From: Aurantiochytrium sp. KH105
Lineage: Eukaryota; Sar; Bigyra; Thraustochytrida; Thraustochytriidae
DNA: 22,137 bases
NCBI GenBank assembly: GCA_003116975.1
Contig: BGKB01000322.1
Location: forward strand, 1-22,137
Direction of reading: 5' to 3'
A program made the translations under genes and the position numbers. Every line of letters starts with the position of its first letter. Position 1 is the first letter of the stretch. Below, in pieces: positions 7,359-16,111 of this stretch. The notes under the pieces were generated by a model. The model saw only the letters and a list, made by a program, of their open reading frames with translations, was not told the DNA's origin and searched no databases.

Positions 7359-9722
7359 GATTCGACTGGTAAATGTTGCGAGAATGTTTGAAACGCCCGT
7401 GCCCTTGCCCTGAAGTGCTCGCCGAGGCCCAAGACGCTGCTGCGGTCTTCCTTCGCCTTCCTCGCTGCTTACTGCACGCAAGGTCGAGTCGACGAAAGAC
7501 GCGAGACGGCCTTTGCAGCTCGCGCGCCTCGATTCACCGCAGCTCGCCAAACGCAGCCACATCCCGGGCCACCGCTCCTCTCGTGGCTCGCCCGCGTCGC
7601 CGGCGCCCGCGTCGGCAAGCGGGCCCTCGTGCATTCATGGTCTTCGTCGATCTCCGCATCGCTCCGGCGCCAAGGCGCTGCGGCGAGGCTTGCCGCAAGC
7701 GCGCGCCCGCCCGGAGGCGCCTCGGGCTCTCGACGCCGTCCGTCGGGCCCGCGCGCTGCCTAGCCCTGGCGTCACCCGCAGCACCGGGCATCATCGTCTG
7801 TTTACGTTGGCGGTGTCGCTCAATACGTCATTCACAGTGACTGACTTTCCGAGTTCTGTTCACTTGCTGCGCACAAGAACTCTAGTGTGGATGGGGGAAA
7901 AGAGCCCCGACATTGGCATCGCCATTGCCGCTATTTCTCTCTCCCGAGGCACGCCTGACGAGAGGCAGTTTTGACAATGACGATGACGACGACGACGACG
8001 AAGAGGAGTGATGGCCTTCGGCGTCCAGTCCGCGTGTAGGCTTTTAGCCTGCAGCGCGCAAATTCGACCGAGGTGGCCAAACTAATAGTTGGCCAGCGAT
8101 GCCGCTGAGTACAGAGGTTTCATCACAAGGCACACGAACCCAAGCGTGATGCACCACAGCCATTCGGCAACAAGTTGATTGGGAAAAGGGTAGCTGTAAA
8201 TACATCTCACTTCGCTTTTTTCTTCTTCTCTAAAAGAACGTAACTCGCTCTCTCTATCTTTCGTCCACGAAGCTCGGGCGTCAGAAGCGAACCAAAGCTG
8301 TTGGGCTGCTGCTGCTGCATAACCGCGCTTTAGCTGCCTTTGGTCTCGGGCAATGACTGCATTCCGGCATTCCAGCAGCGTCAATGTTCATCTCCGCAGC
8401 ACTTTCCGTGCGGAGGGCATGTATTGTTTGTGCAGGCATTCACCATGGCCACGCGACCCACGACAATACCCGCTCATTCCTCGTCCACGCCGGCGCCAAC
8501 GAACGCACCCAAACGAGTCGACGCTGGCCGGATCACCTTTCGCCGCTGAAGGCCTGCGCAACCTTCATACCGTGCGGGGCTGAATGAAGATCCCGCAACC
8601 TGAAGTTCGTTTGTAGCGTGACGAGCAATGTATGTGTGCGCGTTGAAGCATGCCTCTCGTAAAAGTGCGAGTGTTCGAGCATGCACAAGGCCAAGCCAAA
8701 TAAATAAAACGAGCCCAGATCAGTCTACGGCGACCTTGCTGAGGAACCACAAAGGCAGAGAGGAGGAGCCCGATTCGCTCCCGAAAGGGCCCACCAGAGC
8801 AAGCCAAAGGATTGCAAGGCATGGCGTTCCCATCAGCACGTGTGAGCGTGAGAAGTCGTCAGCGCTGGCGAGCATCGCTCTGGCCTGACAACTTGGCCTG
8901 TCCTTCGCGCTTGCGCGCTGCACAGGGCACGGCATCAGCACGTTGCGCAGCCAGACAGACAGAGCACGAGAGATGTGCGGGAGATCAGCTGGCTGCCCGT
9001 CTGCCCGCCCGCCGATCCGACGAGCCAAAGTCTGCGCAAGGGCAGCTTCGGCAAGGCGGCCTTGTCCAAAGACAATTCTTTTGTGTGTGGCACCCCGCCT
9101 AAAGCATGCTTCGAGTGAGGGACCACGAGAGTCACGTCGTGTACTACAGCAATGAAGGGCTGGCTTCCCGGACAAACGACCGGCGTCTGTCTGTGTAGAA
9201 GGAACCACGCGAACGCGCGAAGCTTCTGCGCGAGCTCGGCGCGGCGGCAGAGGCGACCTTGTCAGCGAGCGCAATGTCTCGACGTTTTCCCGTCCTTCCG
9301 GCGCGGCGGCTCGTGTGAAACAACGCTCAGACCCCACCATGCAATCCCATCGCACAGAGCGCTGCTCGCCTCGGCCCTCCTCCTCCCATCCAGCCACCAT
9401 GGCCACTGCGCCGCCGCCGCTCCCTCGACCACGGCGCGATCTCCCGCCGTTCTCCCTCCCTCCCTGCAGCAGCGGCTGCAAGCACGTGCCGCTCTCCCAA
9501 GTATCTTTCACGCAGTCCTCCTACTACCGCGAAGGGGGGGAGGGGAACCGCAGCGAGGATCGATCGATGAGTCGATCGACGGGCGCAGCAAGAAGGAACG
9601 CAGCGGGAGAAACCAGACGCGCTTCGTCGACAGGACCGGCCAGTCCGTGGCCGCGCCAGGAGAGAGCGGGCTTGCGCAGCGCGCGCGCTCCCTCTCCTCC
9701 TCCTTCTCCTCGCGCGATCGAG
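7359..9722. other. Long intergenic region, GC-rich, no supported gene
   Basis: Several frames are open (for example 7373-7840 and 9152-9751 on plus, 8720-9511 on minus), but all are Arg/Ser/Pro/Ala-rich, overlap each other on both strands and show no domain. A GAC/GAA triplet run at about 7973-8008 would encode an Asp/Glu-rich tail ending in TGA, but its frame is closed by a TAG at 7883-7885. A 12-mer CATCAGCACGTG or near copy occurs at 8831 and 8933, and also at 6333 and 7143. The right end must contain the promoter of the TIR-NACHT-WD40 gene. No clear TATA box was found. Confidence 0.5.
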
Positions 9723-9748
9723 GAAAGAAAGAAAGAAAGAAAGAAAAA
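9723..9748 (+). repeat. (GAAA)6 microsatellite just upstream of the NLR-like start codon
   Basis: Six GAAA units followed by AA end 15 bp before the ATG at 9764. The tract is a pure purine run in the presumed 5' leader or core promoter. Its position suggests that length changes could influence expression. This is inference from position only. Confidence 0.85.
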
Positions 9749-9763
9749 TAGGGCGAGGCCAGC

Positions 9764-12700
9764 ATGAGTTGGGCGACGCGCTTGCTCACGCTCTTCAAGA
9801 GAGGACGCGACGACGAAGCCACCACCGACGCGGAAGACGAGCCGATCAAAAGCGTGCTGCCTGCGGACGTTGCCCTTCTCGTGGTCTACGACCCGGCAGA
9901 TGAACAAGTAGCCAAAGACTTGATCGAAAAGCTCCAACCTCACCTCAGCTTGCCGGTGCGCACCGCGAGCCACGTCGCAGAGGCAAAAGAGGAGGCCAAG
10001 GTGGCCAAGGTCGCCGCGATGCTAGTGAGCGCAGCATTACAGAGGAACAAACCACTCGTCGAGGTCGTAGCTCGCAAGCTACCCCACGCGCTCGTTCCAG
10101 TCGTCGTGGACAAGGCCATGATCCTGCAAGAGTCATGGAACAGCGCAATGAGCTATCGTATGGCCGACGAGGTACAATTTGACTTTTGCGAGCCTGAAAC
10201 AGCCATCATTTCTCATCTTCTCGACCAGATTCAACACAAAGGAAGCGGCAAGTACCTCCGCAAGATCTTTGACGCATACATTTCTCACGATCGAAAGGCA
10301 CGCGACATTGCGAAAGAGATCGCGAAGCGCCTCAAAGACCAACATGATTTGAAAATATGGCTTGACGAAAACCAGGGGCTGCGAAGCGCCGACGAGAGCG
10401 TGTCACAAGGTATCGCATTATCCAAGGTCTTCCTCGTCCTCGCAACCCAGGGGTACATGGACAAGGTGAACCGAGAAGACCGCCGCGAGAAATGCGTCCA
10501 AGAATTTCTGCACGCCCGCGAGAACCGCGCAGATCGAATTGTGGTCGCTGCGCTGGAACCGACCATGGCCGATGCCGTGACCCAATGGAAGGGGCAATTT
10601 CGACTCGCTCTCAATCAACAGTCACCCGATGATCTATCGACACTGTCGGACGAAGCCATAACGCATCTTGTCGGCACAATCTGGTCACGCATCGATTTCC
10701 CAGAGGCCTCGTCAGATCTGACACCCCTCATGTGCCGCATTCGTCATCGGTTGCGCCCCTGCAGCTCCGAGGCATGGGCCAAGGGTAAGGCGGGAAACTT
10801 TACCCTCGGCACGCGAAGCTGGATCATCGACGAGCTTTGCGACTGGTACAACAAGAAACAGAGTGCCGTCTTCATTCTTGTGGGCGACGGCGACGTCGGC
10901 AAAAGCGTCATCATGGCCGAGCTTTGCCATCGTGGTGGCGCTTTCATGACCAACGTAGATGCTAAAAAGAGCATCGAGCCGCGCCGAAAGTCGTCTCGCG
11001 TGCGAAGCTTGTGGCGTTCAAGCAAGAAAGAGCGCTCGCCCATCTTAGTAGCAGCGTACCATTTCTTTCGACACGATGATGGGACCGCGGCTTCACCTGC
11101 TGAAGCCGTTCTGAGCATTGCTTGGCAACTGTGTCAGACCGTGTCTCATTTCCCTGACGCACTCGATCAAGTAAGCTTGGAGGGTCTTCGAGAAAAGACG
11201 CTGGCGGGTCTTTTCAAGACAATTCTTGTCGATCCTTTGAACAAGCTCGGCTCAGGCCAGATGCGACAAGTGGTCGTGCTCGACGCTCTCGACGAGTGCA
11301 GCAAGAGCAACGATGTTTTGCGCAAGGTCATTTGCACGTGGAAGGACGTGATGCCAACATGGCTCAGCTTGGTCGTGAGCACACGTCCCGAAGGCGAGAT
11401 TCGAAGCGTTATCACCAACAACAGCCTTGACTCCAAAGTGCTGAAGCTTGAGGACGAAGAAAACCTTCGCGACATCGAGCTTCATATCGAGCATTTGTTA
11501 CACGACATGAGTGATGTTGTGGAACCAAAAGACGTTGCTTCCTGCGCCAAGACTCTTTCCGAGCGATCCGAAGGTCTCTTTCTCTGGACGAGCTTTCTTC
11601 CCGAAACCCTGAGCCGGATGCACGAGGAAAAGCGAGACGGATTGCTGACCTTGCAGGACATTTCTCACGAAGACGCCATTCCTTATGGGCTTGACGGCAT
11701 GTTTCACGTGTACCTCGAGCGCCTGCGAAGAATACTTGGTGGTGAGGAGAAGTACAAGATGCTCCTGTCGCCGATCGTAGCTGCTCGTGAACCACTGAGT
11801 GTCCAGCAACTATGTTCAATTCTGCAATTGGACCAAAATGATACGGATGATATGGTTGACGACGCGAGCAACCTCTTATATCGACGCGAAGATGGTCGTG
11901 TGGCGCTCATCCACAAGCGAATGACAGACTGGCTGCTTGATGATCATCTGAGCGGAAATATTGGCGTGAACATGGATGATGGCCATGTTGCCTTGGCCAA
12001 ATACTGTAGCAGCTCGCGCAACGATGCCTTTTCGCTCCGTCACGCCGTCTTTCACCTCGTCAAGAGCGGCGAGCACGCTGAGGCTTTCGAGCTTCTGAAT
12101 GACTTTGCATGGGTACAGAGCGCCATCTCTGTTGGTGACGATGAAGCGCAAAGGCGCGCCACAATCGGTAACCTCATTCGCGACTGCGCCGAACTCGGCA
12201 TCTACTTTGCGCCCGAAAGTGATACGCCCCGCTTCCTGAGCAAAGCAGTGCATGCCCTCAGCTACGATCCCGGAGAATTTGCGTCGCAGGTTCTGGCGCG
12301 TCTTGGTCATGACTCGAAAGATCATTTCGCATGCAGTCTACAAACACCTGATCAGCCATGGCTGGAGCCTATTCGCGTCACCCTTGCTCATCCCCGCGAC
12401 CCCTTGCTGCACGTGTTGAAGGGGCACTCTGGTGAGGTCAACAGCGTGGCGATACAGGGCGACACCATCGTCAGTGGGTCCGGTGGGTTATCCTCGACGG
12501 ACAACACGGTGCGCATCTGGAACGCTACGTCGGGCGAGGAGCAGCACGTGTTGAAGGGGCACTCTCGTGAGGTCAACAGCGTGGCGATACAGGGCGACAC
12601 CATCGTCAGTGGGTCCTCTGACAAGACGGTGCGCATCTGGAACGCTACGTCGGGCGAGGAGCAGCATGTATTGAAGGGGCACTCTGATTGGGTCTTGAGC

Positions 12701-14188
12701 GTGGCGATACAGGGCGACACCATCGTCAGTGGGTCCGAAGACAAGACGGTGCGCATCTGGAACGCCACGTCGGGCGAGGAGCAGCACGTGTTGAAGGGGC
12801 ACTCTGAATATGTCAAGAGCGTGGCGATACAGGGCTACACCATCGTCAGTGGGTCCGAGGACAAGACGGTGCGCATCTGGAACGCTACGTCGGGCGAGGA
12901 GCAGCACGTGTTGAAGGGGCACTCTGATTGGGTCTTGAGCGTGGCGATACAGGGCGACACCATCGTCAGTGGGTCCAGAGACAAGACGGTGCGCATCTGG
13001 AACGCCACGTCGGGCGAGGAGCAGCACGTGTTGAAGGGGCACTCTGGTCCTGTCTACAGCGTGGCGAAACAGGACGACACCATCGTGAGTGGGTCCGATG
13101 ACGAGACGGTGTGCATCTGGAACGCTACGTCGGGCGAGGAGCAGCACGTGTTGAAGGGACACTCTGGTTGGGTCAGGAGCGTGACGATACAGGGCGACAC
13201 CATCGTCAGTGGGTCCTCGGACAACACGGTGTGCATCTGGAACGCTACGTCGGGCGAGGAGCAGCACGTGTTGAAGGGACACTCTGATGTGGTCTGGAGC
13301 GTGGCGGTACAGGGCGACACCATCGTCAGTGCGTCCAGGGACAAGACGGTGCGCATCTGGAACGCCACGTCGGGCGAGGAGCAGCACGTGTTGAAGGGGC
13401 ACTCTGAATATGTCTGCAGCGTGGCGATACAGGGCGACACCATCGTCAGTGGGTCCTGGGACAAGACGGTGCGCATCTGGAACGCTACGTCGGGCGAGGA
13501 GCAGCACGTGCTGGAGGGGCACTCTGATGCGGTATGCAGTGTGGCGGTACAGGGCGACACCATCGTCAGTGGGTCCGAAGACAACACGCTGCGCATCTGG
13601 AACGCTACGTCGGGCGAGGAGCAGCACGTGTTGAAGGGGCACTCTGGAACGGTCAGCAGCGTGGTGATACAGGGCGACACCATCGTCAGTGGGTCCTATG
13701 ATAGAACGGTGCGCATCTGGAACGCTACGTCGGGCGAGGTGCAGCACGTGTTGGAGAGGCACTCTAATTGGGTCACCAGCGTGGCGATACAGGGCGACAC
13801 CATCGTCAGTGGGTCCGATGACAACACGGTGCGCATCTGGAACGCTATGTCGGGCGAGGAGCAGCACGTGTTGGAGGGGCACTCTGATTATGTCAAGAGC
13901 GTGGCGATACAGGGCGACACCATCGTATCACAGTCAAGGAATGAGACTCGTTACTGGAACGCTCGAATGGGCGAGGCACTCGACGCGGATGAGGCGGAGG
14001 CATCGATTACACCTGGAACAAAAGCTTTGGTGAATGTTGAGAATGGAACGCATGTGAAGCTTAGCGAAGGCATAGGCTTCACGACGGATCATGCAATCTA
14101 CGACACAGCTCGCCAAGGAAGTGTTTACGTTATTGGCGACGTTATCGGGATGGTACACATCTTGCATGTCCAAAAAAATCGAACCTGA
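9764..14188 (+). CDS. TIR-NACHT-WD40 NLR-like STAND protein
   Basis: A 1474-residue uninterrupted frame. The ATG at 9764 has A at -3 and is the first in the frame next to the protein-like sequence. Residues 35-150 look like a degenerate TIR-like Rossmann region (VALLVVYDPAD, then AKVAAMLVSAALQ, then LVPVVVD). Residues 168-265 form a TIR domain: FDAYISHD 169-176, LKIWLDE 196-202, SKVFLVLATQGY 220-231, and CVQE with E247 at the expected NADase glutamate. The NACHT NTPase spans about 345-620: Walker A GDGDVGKS 374-381, Walker B VVVLDALDE 503-511, STRPE sensor 539-543, GLFLWTS 604-610. A fungal-NWD-like helical segment follows (AAREPLSVQQLCSIL, then LIHKRMTDWLL) to 880. Thirteen WD40 repeats start at residue 883, then an unrepetitive tail. 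It is expected to act as a cytosolic sensor: WD40 ligand binding, NACHT oligomerisation and TIR NAD+ cleavage or signalling. The ligand is unknown. Confidence 0.95.
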   Translation: MSWATRLLTLFKRGRDDEATTDAEDEPIKSVLPADVALLVVYDPADEQVAKDLIEKLQPHLSLPVRTASHVAEAKEEAKVAKVAAMLVSAALQRNKPLVEVVARKLPHALVPVVVDKAMILQESWNSAMSYRMADEVQFDFCEPETAIISHLLDQIQHKGSGKYLRKIFDAYISHDRKARDIAKEIAKRLKDQHDLKIWLDENQGLRSADESVSQGIALSKVFLVLATQGYMDKVNREDRREKCVQEFLHARENRADRIVVAALEPTMADAVTQWKGQFRLALNQQSPDDLSTLSDEAITHLVGTIWSRIDFPEASSDLTPLMCRIRHRLRPCSSEAWAKGKAGNFTLGTRSWIIDELCDWYNKKQSAVFILVGDGDVGKSVIMAELCHRGGAFMTNVDAKKSIEPRRKSSRVRSLWRSSKKERSPILVAAYHFFRHDDGTAASPAEAVLSIAWQLCQTVSHFPDALDQVSLEGLREKTLAGLFKTILVDPLNKLGSGQMRQVVVLDALDECSKSNDVLRKVICTWKDVMPTWLSLVVSTRPEGEIRSVITNNSLDSKVLKLEDEENLRDIELHIEHLLHDMSDVVEPKDVASCAKTLSERSEGLFLWTSFLPETLSRMHEEKRDGLLTLQDISHEDAIPYGLDGMFHVYLERLRRILGGEEKYKMLLSPIVAAREPLSVQQLCSILQLDQNDTDDMVDDASNLLYRREDGRVALIHKRMTDWLLDDHLSGNIGVNMDDGHVALAKYCSSSRNDAFSLRHAVFHLVKSGEHAEAFELLNDFAWVQSAISVGDDEAQRRATIGNLIRDCAELGIYFAPESDTPRFLSKAVHALSYDPGEFASQVLARLGHDSKDHFACSLQTPDQPWLEPIRVTLAHPRDPLLHVLKGHSGEVNSVAIQGDTIVSGSGGLSSTDNTVRIWNATSGEEQHVLKGHSREVNSVAIQGDTIVSGSSDKTVRIWNATSGEEQHVLKGHSDWVLSVAIQGDTIVSGSEDKTVRIWNATSGEEQHVLKGHSEYVKSVAIQGYTIVSGSEDKTVRIWNATSGEEQHVLKGHSDWVLSVAIQGDTIVSGSRDKTVRIWNATSGEEQHVLKGHSGPVYSVAKQDDTIVSGSDDETVCIWNATSGEEQHVLKGHSGWVRSVTIQGDTIVSGSSDNTVCIWNATSGEEQHVLKGHSDVVWSVAVQGDTIVSASRDKTVRIWNATSGEEQHVLKGHSEYVCSVAIQGDTIVSGSWDKTVRIWNATSGEEQHVLEGHSDAVCSVAVQGDTIVSGSEDNTLRIWNATSGEEQHVLKGHSGTVSSVVIQGDTIVSGSYDRTVRIWNATSGEVQHVLERHSNWVTSVAIQGDTIVSGSDDNTVRIWNAMSGEEQHVLEGHSDYVKSVAIQGDTIVSQSRNETRYWNARMGEALDADEAEASITPGTKALVNVENGTHVKLSEGIGFTTDHAIYDTARQGSVYVIGDVIGMVHILHVQKNRT
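12410..13984 (+). repeat. Thirteen WD40-encoding tandem repeats, 120-bp period, highly homogenised
   Basis: Repeat starts (the CAC or CAT codon of HVL[K/E]) are at 12410, 12545 and then every 120 bp to 13865. Repeat 1 is 135 bp because of five extra codons (GGLSS region). Repeats 2-12 are exactly 40 codons. Repeat 13 decays at its end (TRYWNARMGEA). Long blocks are identical at the DNA level, including third codon positions (for example the GGCGACACCATCGTCAGTGG block). Replacements cluster at repeat positions 8, 9 and 11 (after GHS) and 25 and 27 (around the conserved Asp). Repeats 3 and 5 share almost the same DNA, including the rarer GCC in NAT. This is the product of recent unequal exchange or gene conversion. 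Confidence 0.95.
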
Positions 14189-14707
14189 GACCGAATCGTG
14201 TGGCTTTGCGCTACCGTGTTGTTGAGACATATACCGCTGCGCGAACAAAAGTGTCACCGCTTACTCAAGGTACACACCATCGAGCGAGTACGCGCGCTCG
14301 CGTGCGCGCATCCTGTCGGTGTGTACACGTTAACGGCGATATAAAGGAAAAAGTGAGCCGCACCACAAACTCGAGCCTAGGTTTAGGGTATCTAAACGTC
14401 GCGAGCAGACTCGGTCTGCGTGTAGCGCCAATTTCCGATTGAACTCATCTTTACTCTGGTTGCATTTCTACCATGTGACTATACGTGTGCCATTCCTGCG
14501 TGGGCGACCGAAATTGACTGCTTATAATCACTTACTGCGACGCAGTAGTAGTCTCTCACATATAAACTTTTGCTGTTCTTTTCTGCCCTCTCGGTCTTTT
14601 TTGTTGCACGCGCCGCAACAAAACAAAAATTGACGTTTTATAAAGCTATGATAGATCGAAGGTGGTTCATTCCACGAAGCTCTGTCTGCCCTCGGGAGAC
14701 GGATGAC
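14189..14707. other. Intergenic: 3' flank of the NLR-like gene up to the spacer array
   Basis: No gene is seen. It should contain the 3' UTR of the upstream gene. A CG-rich alternating stretch (about 14286-14312) and AT-rich sequence toward 14560-14640 are the only notable composition changes. A clear polyadenylation signal was not identified. Similarity to the ~1.4-kb units begins abruptly at 14708. Confidence 0.5.
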
Positions 14708-16111
14708 GAGCCAAAAAAGAAGGCAAGCTGGCTGGGCTTGTTCGCCGCAGATCTCGCTGGGAAGGCTGTAGATCGTCCGCGCACGCTACGTGCAGGCTTT
14801 GGCAAGATATTGTGGCGTCATGCAAGCATTTTCGCATTGATCAAGGGCCTTGACGGTGGTTTTTATGGCGTTTGTCACGAGAAGATGATGTGCGTACGCG
14901 CGAGCGAAGCAGCTACGCAAGCTGCAGACCCGGCGAGACGAGCTCGCTGAGCTGACTGGCACGTTTGCACGCTGGCCAATATATCTGTTCGTTTGCAAGA
15001 TGGTTGACGCATGTTGCAGGTATCGTTGGCGAGGCAGAGAGCCTAGAGTGCGTGGTATGTGCACAGTATTGGCTTGTAGACTGACTGCACGGATAGAAAA
15101 TGGCGTCGCAGGCCAGCGAAGGGTTTGGTTTGCGCAGGCAAGCCTATTCAAGAGCTAGGCTGGAAATCAGCGGAATTTCAGCTGCGCTCGAGGTGCAAGA
15201 AAGAGAGCAAGGTGAATAAAGTAAACAATATGAGGCAGCGCTGGCAACGCGCGCGAGAGCAAGCAAATGCTGCGCGATCCTGGTCGCAGAGCTTGTGGAG
15301 GACTGGCAGGGATGTGGTAGATCCGTGAGAGCAGTTTTGGCAGCGTGCTGCTTGTGTAAGTCAAGGCTAGTATTGCAAACGAGGTGTTGCTTGGCTAAGT
15401 AGATGTGTTTTGGTCCGCTTGGGGCTTGAGAGGGATGGCGGATGACCTGCAAATGAGCTTGCAAAGGCTGGTCCAAGTCTGTAGCTTGGCTGTATGGTTT
15501 TTGTTTGGATCGAGCGAGTATTGTTGAAGAGAAAAGCATGCTAATGAGTTTGACCTGTTTTTTTGTTTTTTTGAACCGAGCTCTTTGTTGGTTTCGTTGC
15601 CTGCAGAAGAAGTGGGCAGCGTCGTTGGACAGAACAGCGCGGGCGATGCGTAGGTCTTGCGCAGCGAAGTGGTGTGGCTTGATATCGTCGGCGTGGGCGG
15701 AGAGCTCGTGCAGGCAGCGTTGTTGCGAAAGATAAAATAGACGACGCAAAAAAGAAAGAAAATGTGGTGTGGCTTTGTGGCAGGAGATCGAGCAAGCAAG
15801 AGATGGCAGAGGCGAAACAAAGACAGCAGTAGACAGCGTAGGTCTAGTGCAGGAGCTGAGCGTGGTTGCTTTTGCTGTCGGTGAACACGTGCGGCAGTGG
15901 AGGATAGTTGAAGTTGGCAAAAAAGAGGCGAACAAATAAGGAGAGAATATGTGAGCGAATGTAGGGCAGGCGATTGCTACGTCAAGACCATGAAAAAGTA
16001 CGCGCATCGAAGGACGAGACGGTGCAGAGTAGGAGCTAGTGCCGAGACAAGCGCTGGGCTCGTCGGCACAGTCATCGTCTTTGCAGTGGATGCGAAAAGC
16101 GGCTGCTTGTT
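14708..16111. repeat. Spacer unit 1
   Basis: First complete copy, about 1404 bp. It starts at GAGCCAAAAAAGAAGG and contains the TTGACGCATGTTGCAGGT block at 15004 and the CACGTG-centred block at 15886. It carries a 369-codon minus-strand open frame (16253-15144) that is not preserved in the other copies. Confidence 0.85.

Noticed and set aside
7373..8010. Possible gene ending in an Asp/Glu-rich tail (about 7973-8008)
   Set aside because: The acidic frame is closed by TAG at 7883-7885. Linking it to an upstream exon would need splicing that I cannot support, and a simple GAC/GAA triplet repeat explains it.
8720..9511. 263-codon minus-strand open frame
   Set aside because: Arg/Gly/Ser-rich, overlapped by open frames on the plus strand, with no recognisable motif. 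This is expected by chance in GC-rich DNA.
9152..9767. Two overlapping plus-strand frames (199 and 150 codons) just upstream of the NLR-like gene
   Set aside because: Low-complexity Arg/Ser/Pro composition running into the GAAA microsatellite. They occupy the place where the promoter and leader of the downstream gene should be.
12488..13882. 464-codon open frame on the minus strand across the WD40 repeats
   Set aside because: The 120-bp period is a multiple of three, so one stop-free antisense repeat keeps the whole antisense frame open. The plus-strand frame has clear WD40 motifs in phase with the rest of the protein.
12410..13984. Regular repeats that might be read as a CRISPR or satellite array
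   Set aside because: Units are 120 bp of continuous coding sequence with no spacer/repeat alternation, and they encode canonical WD40 blades.
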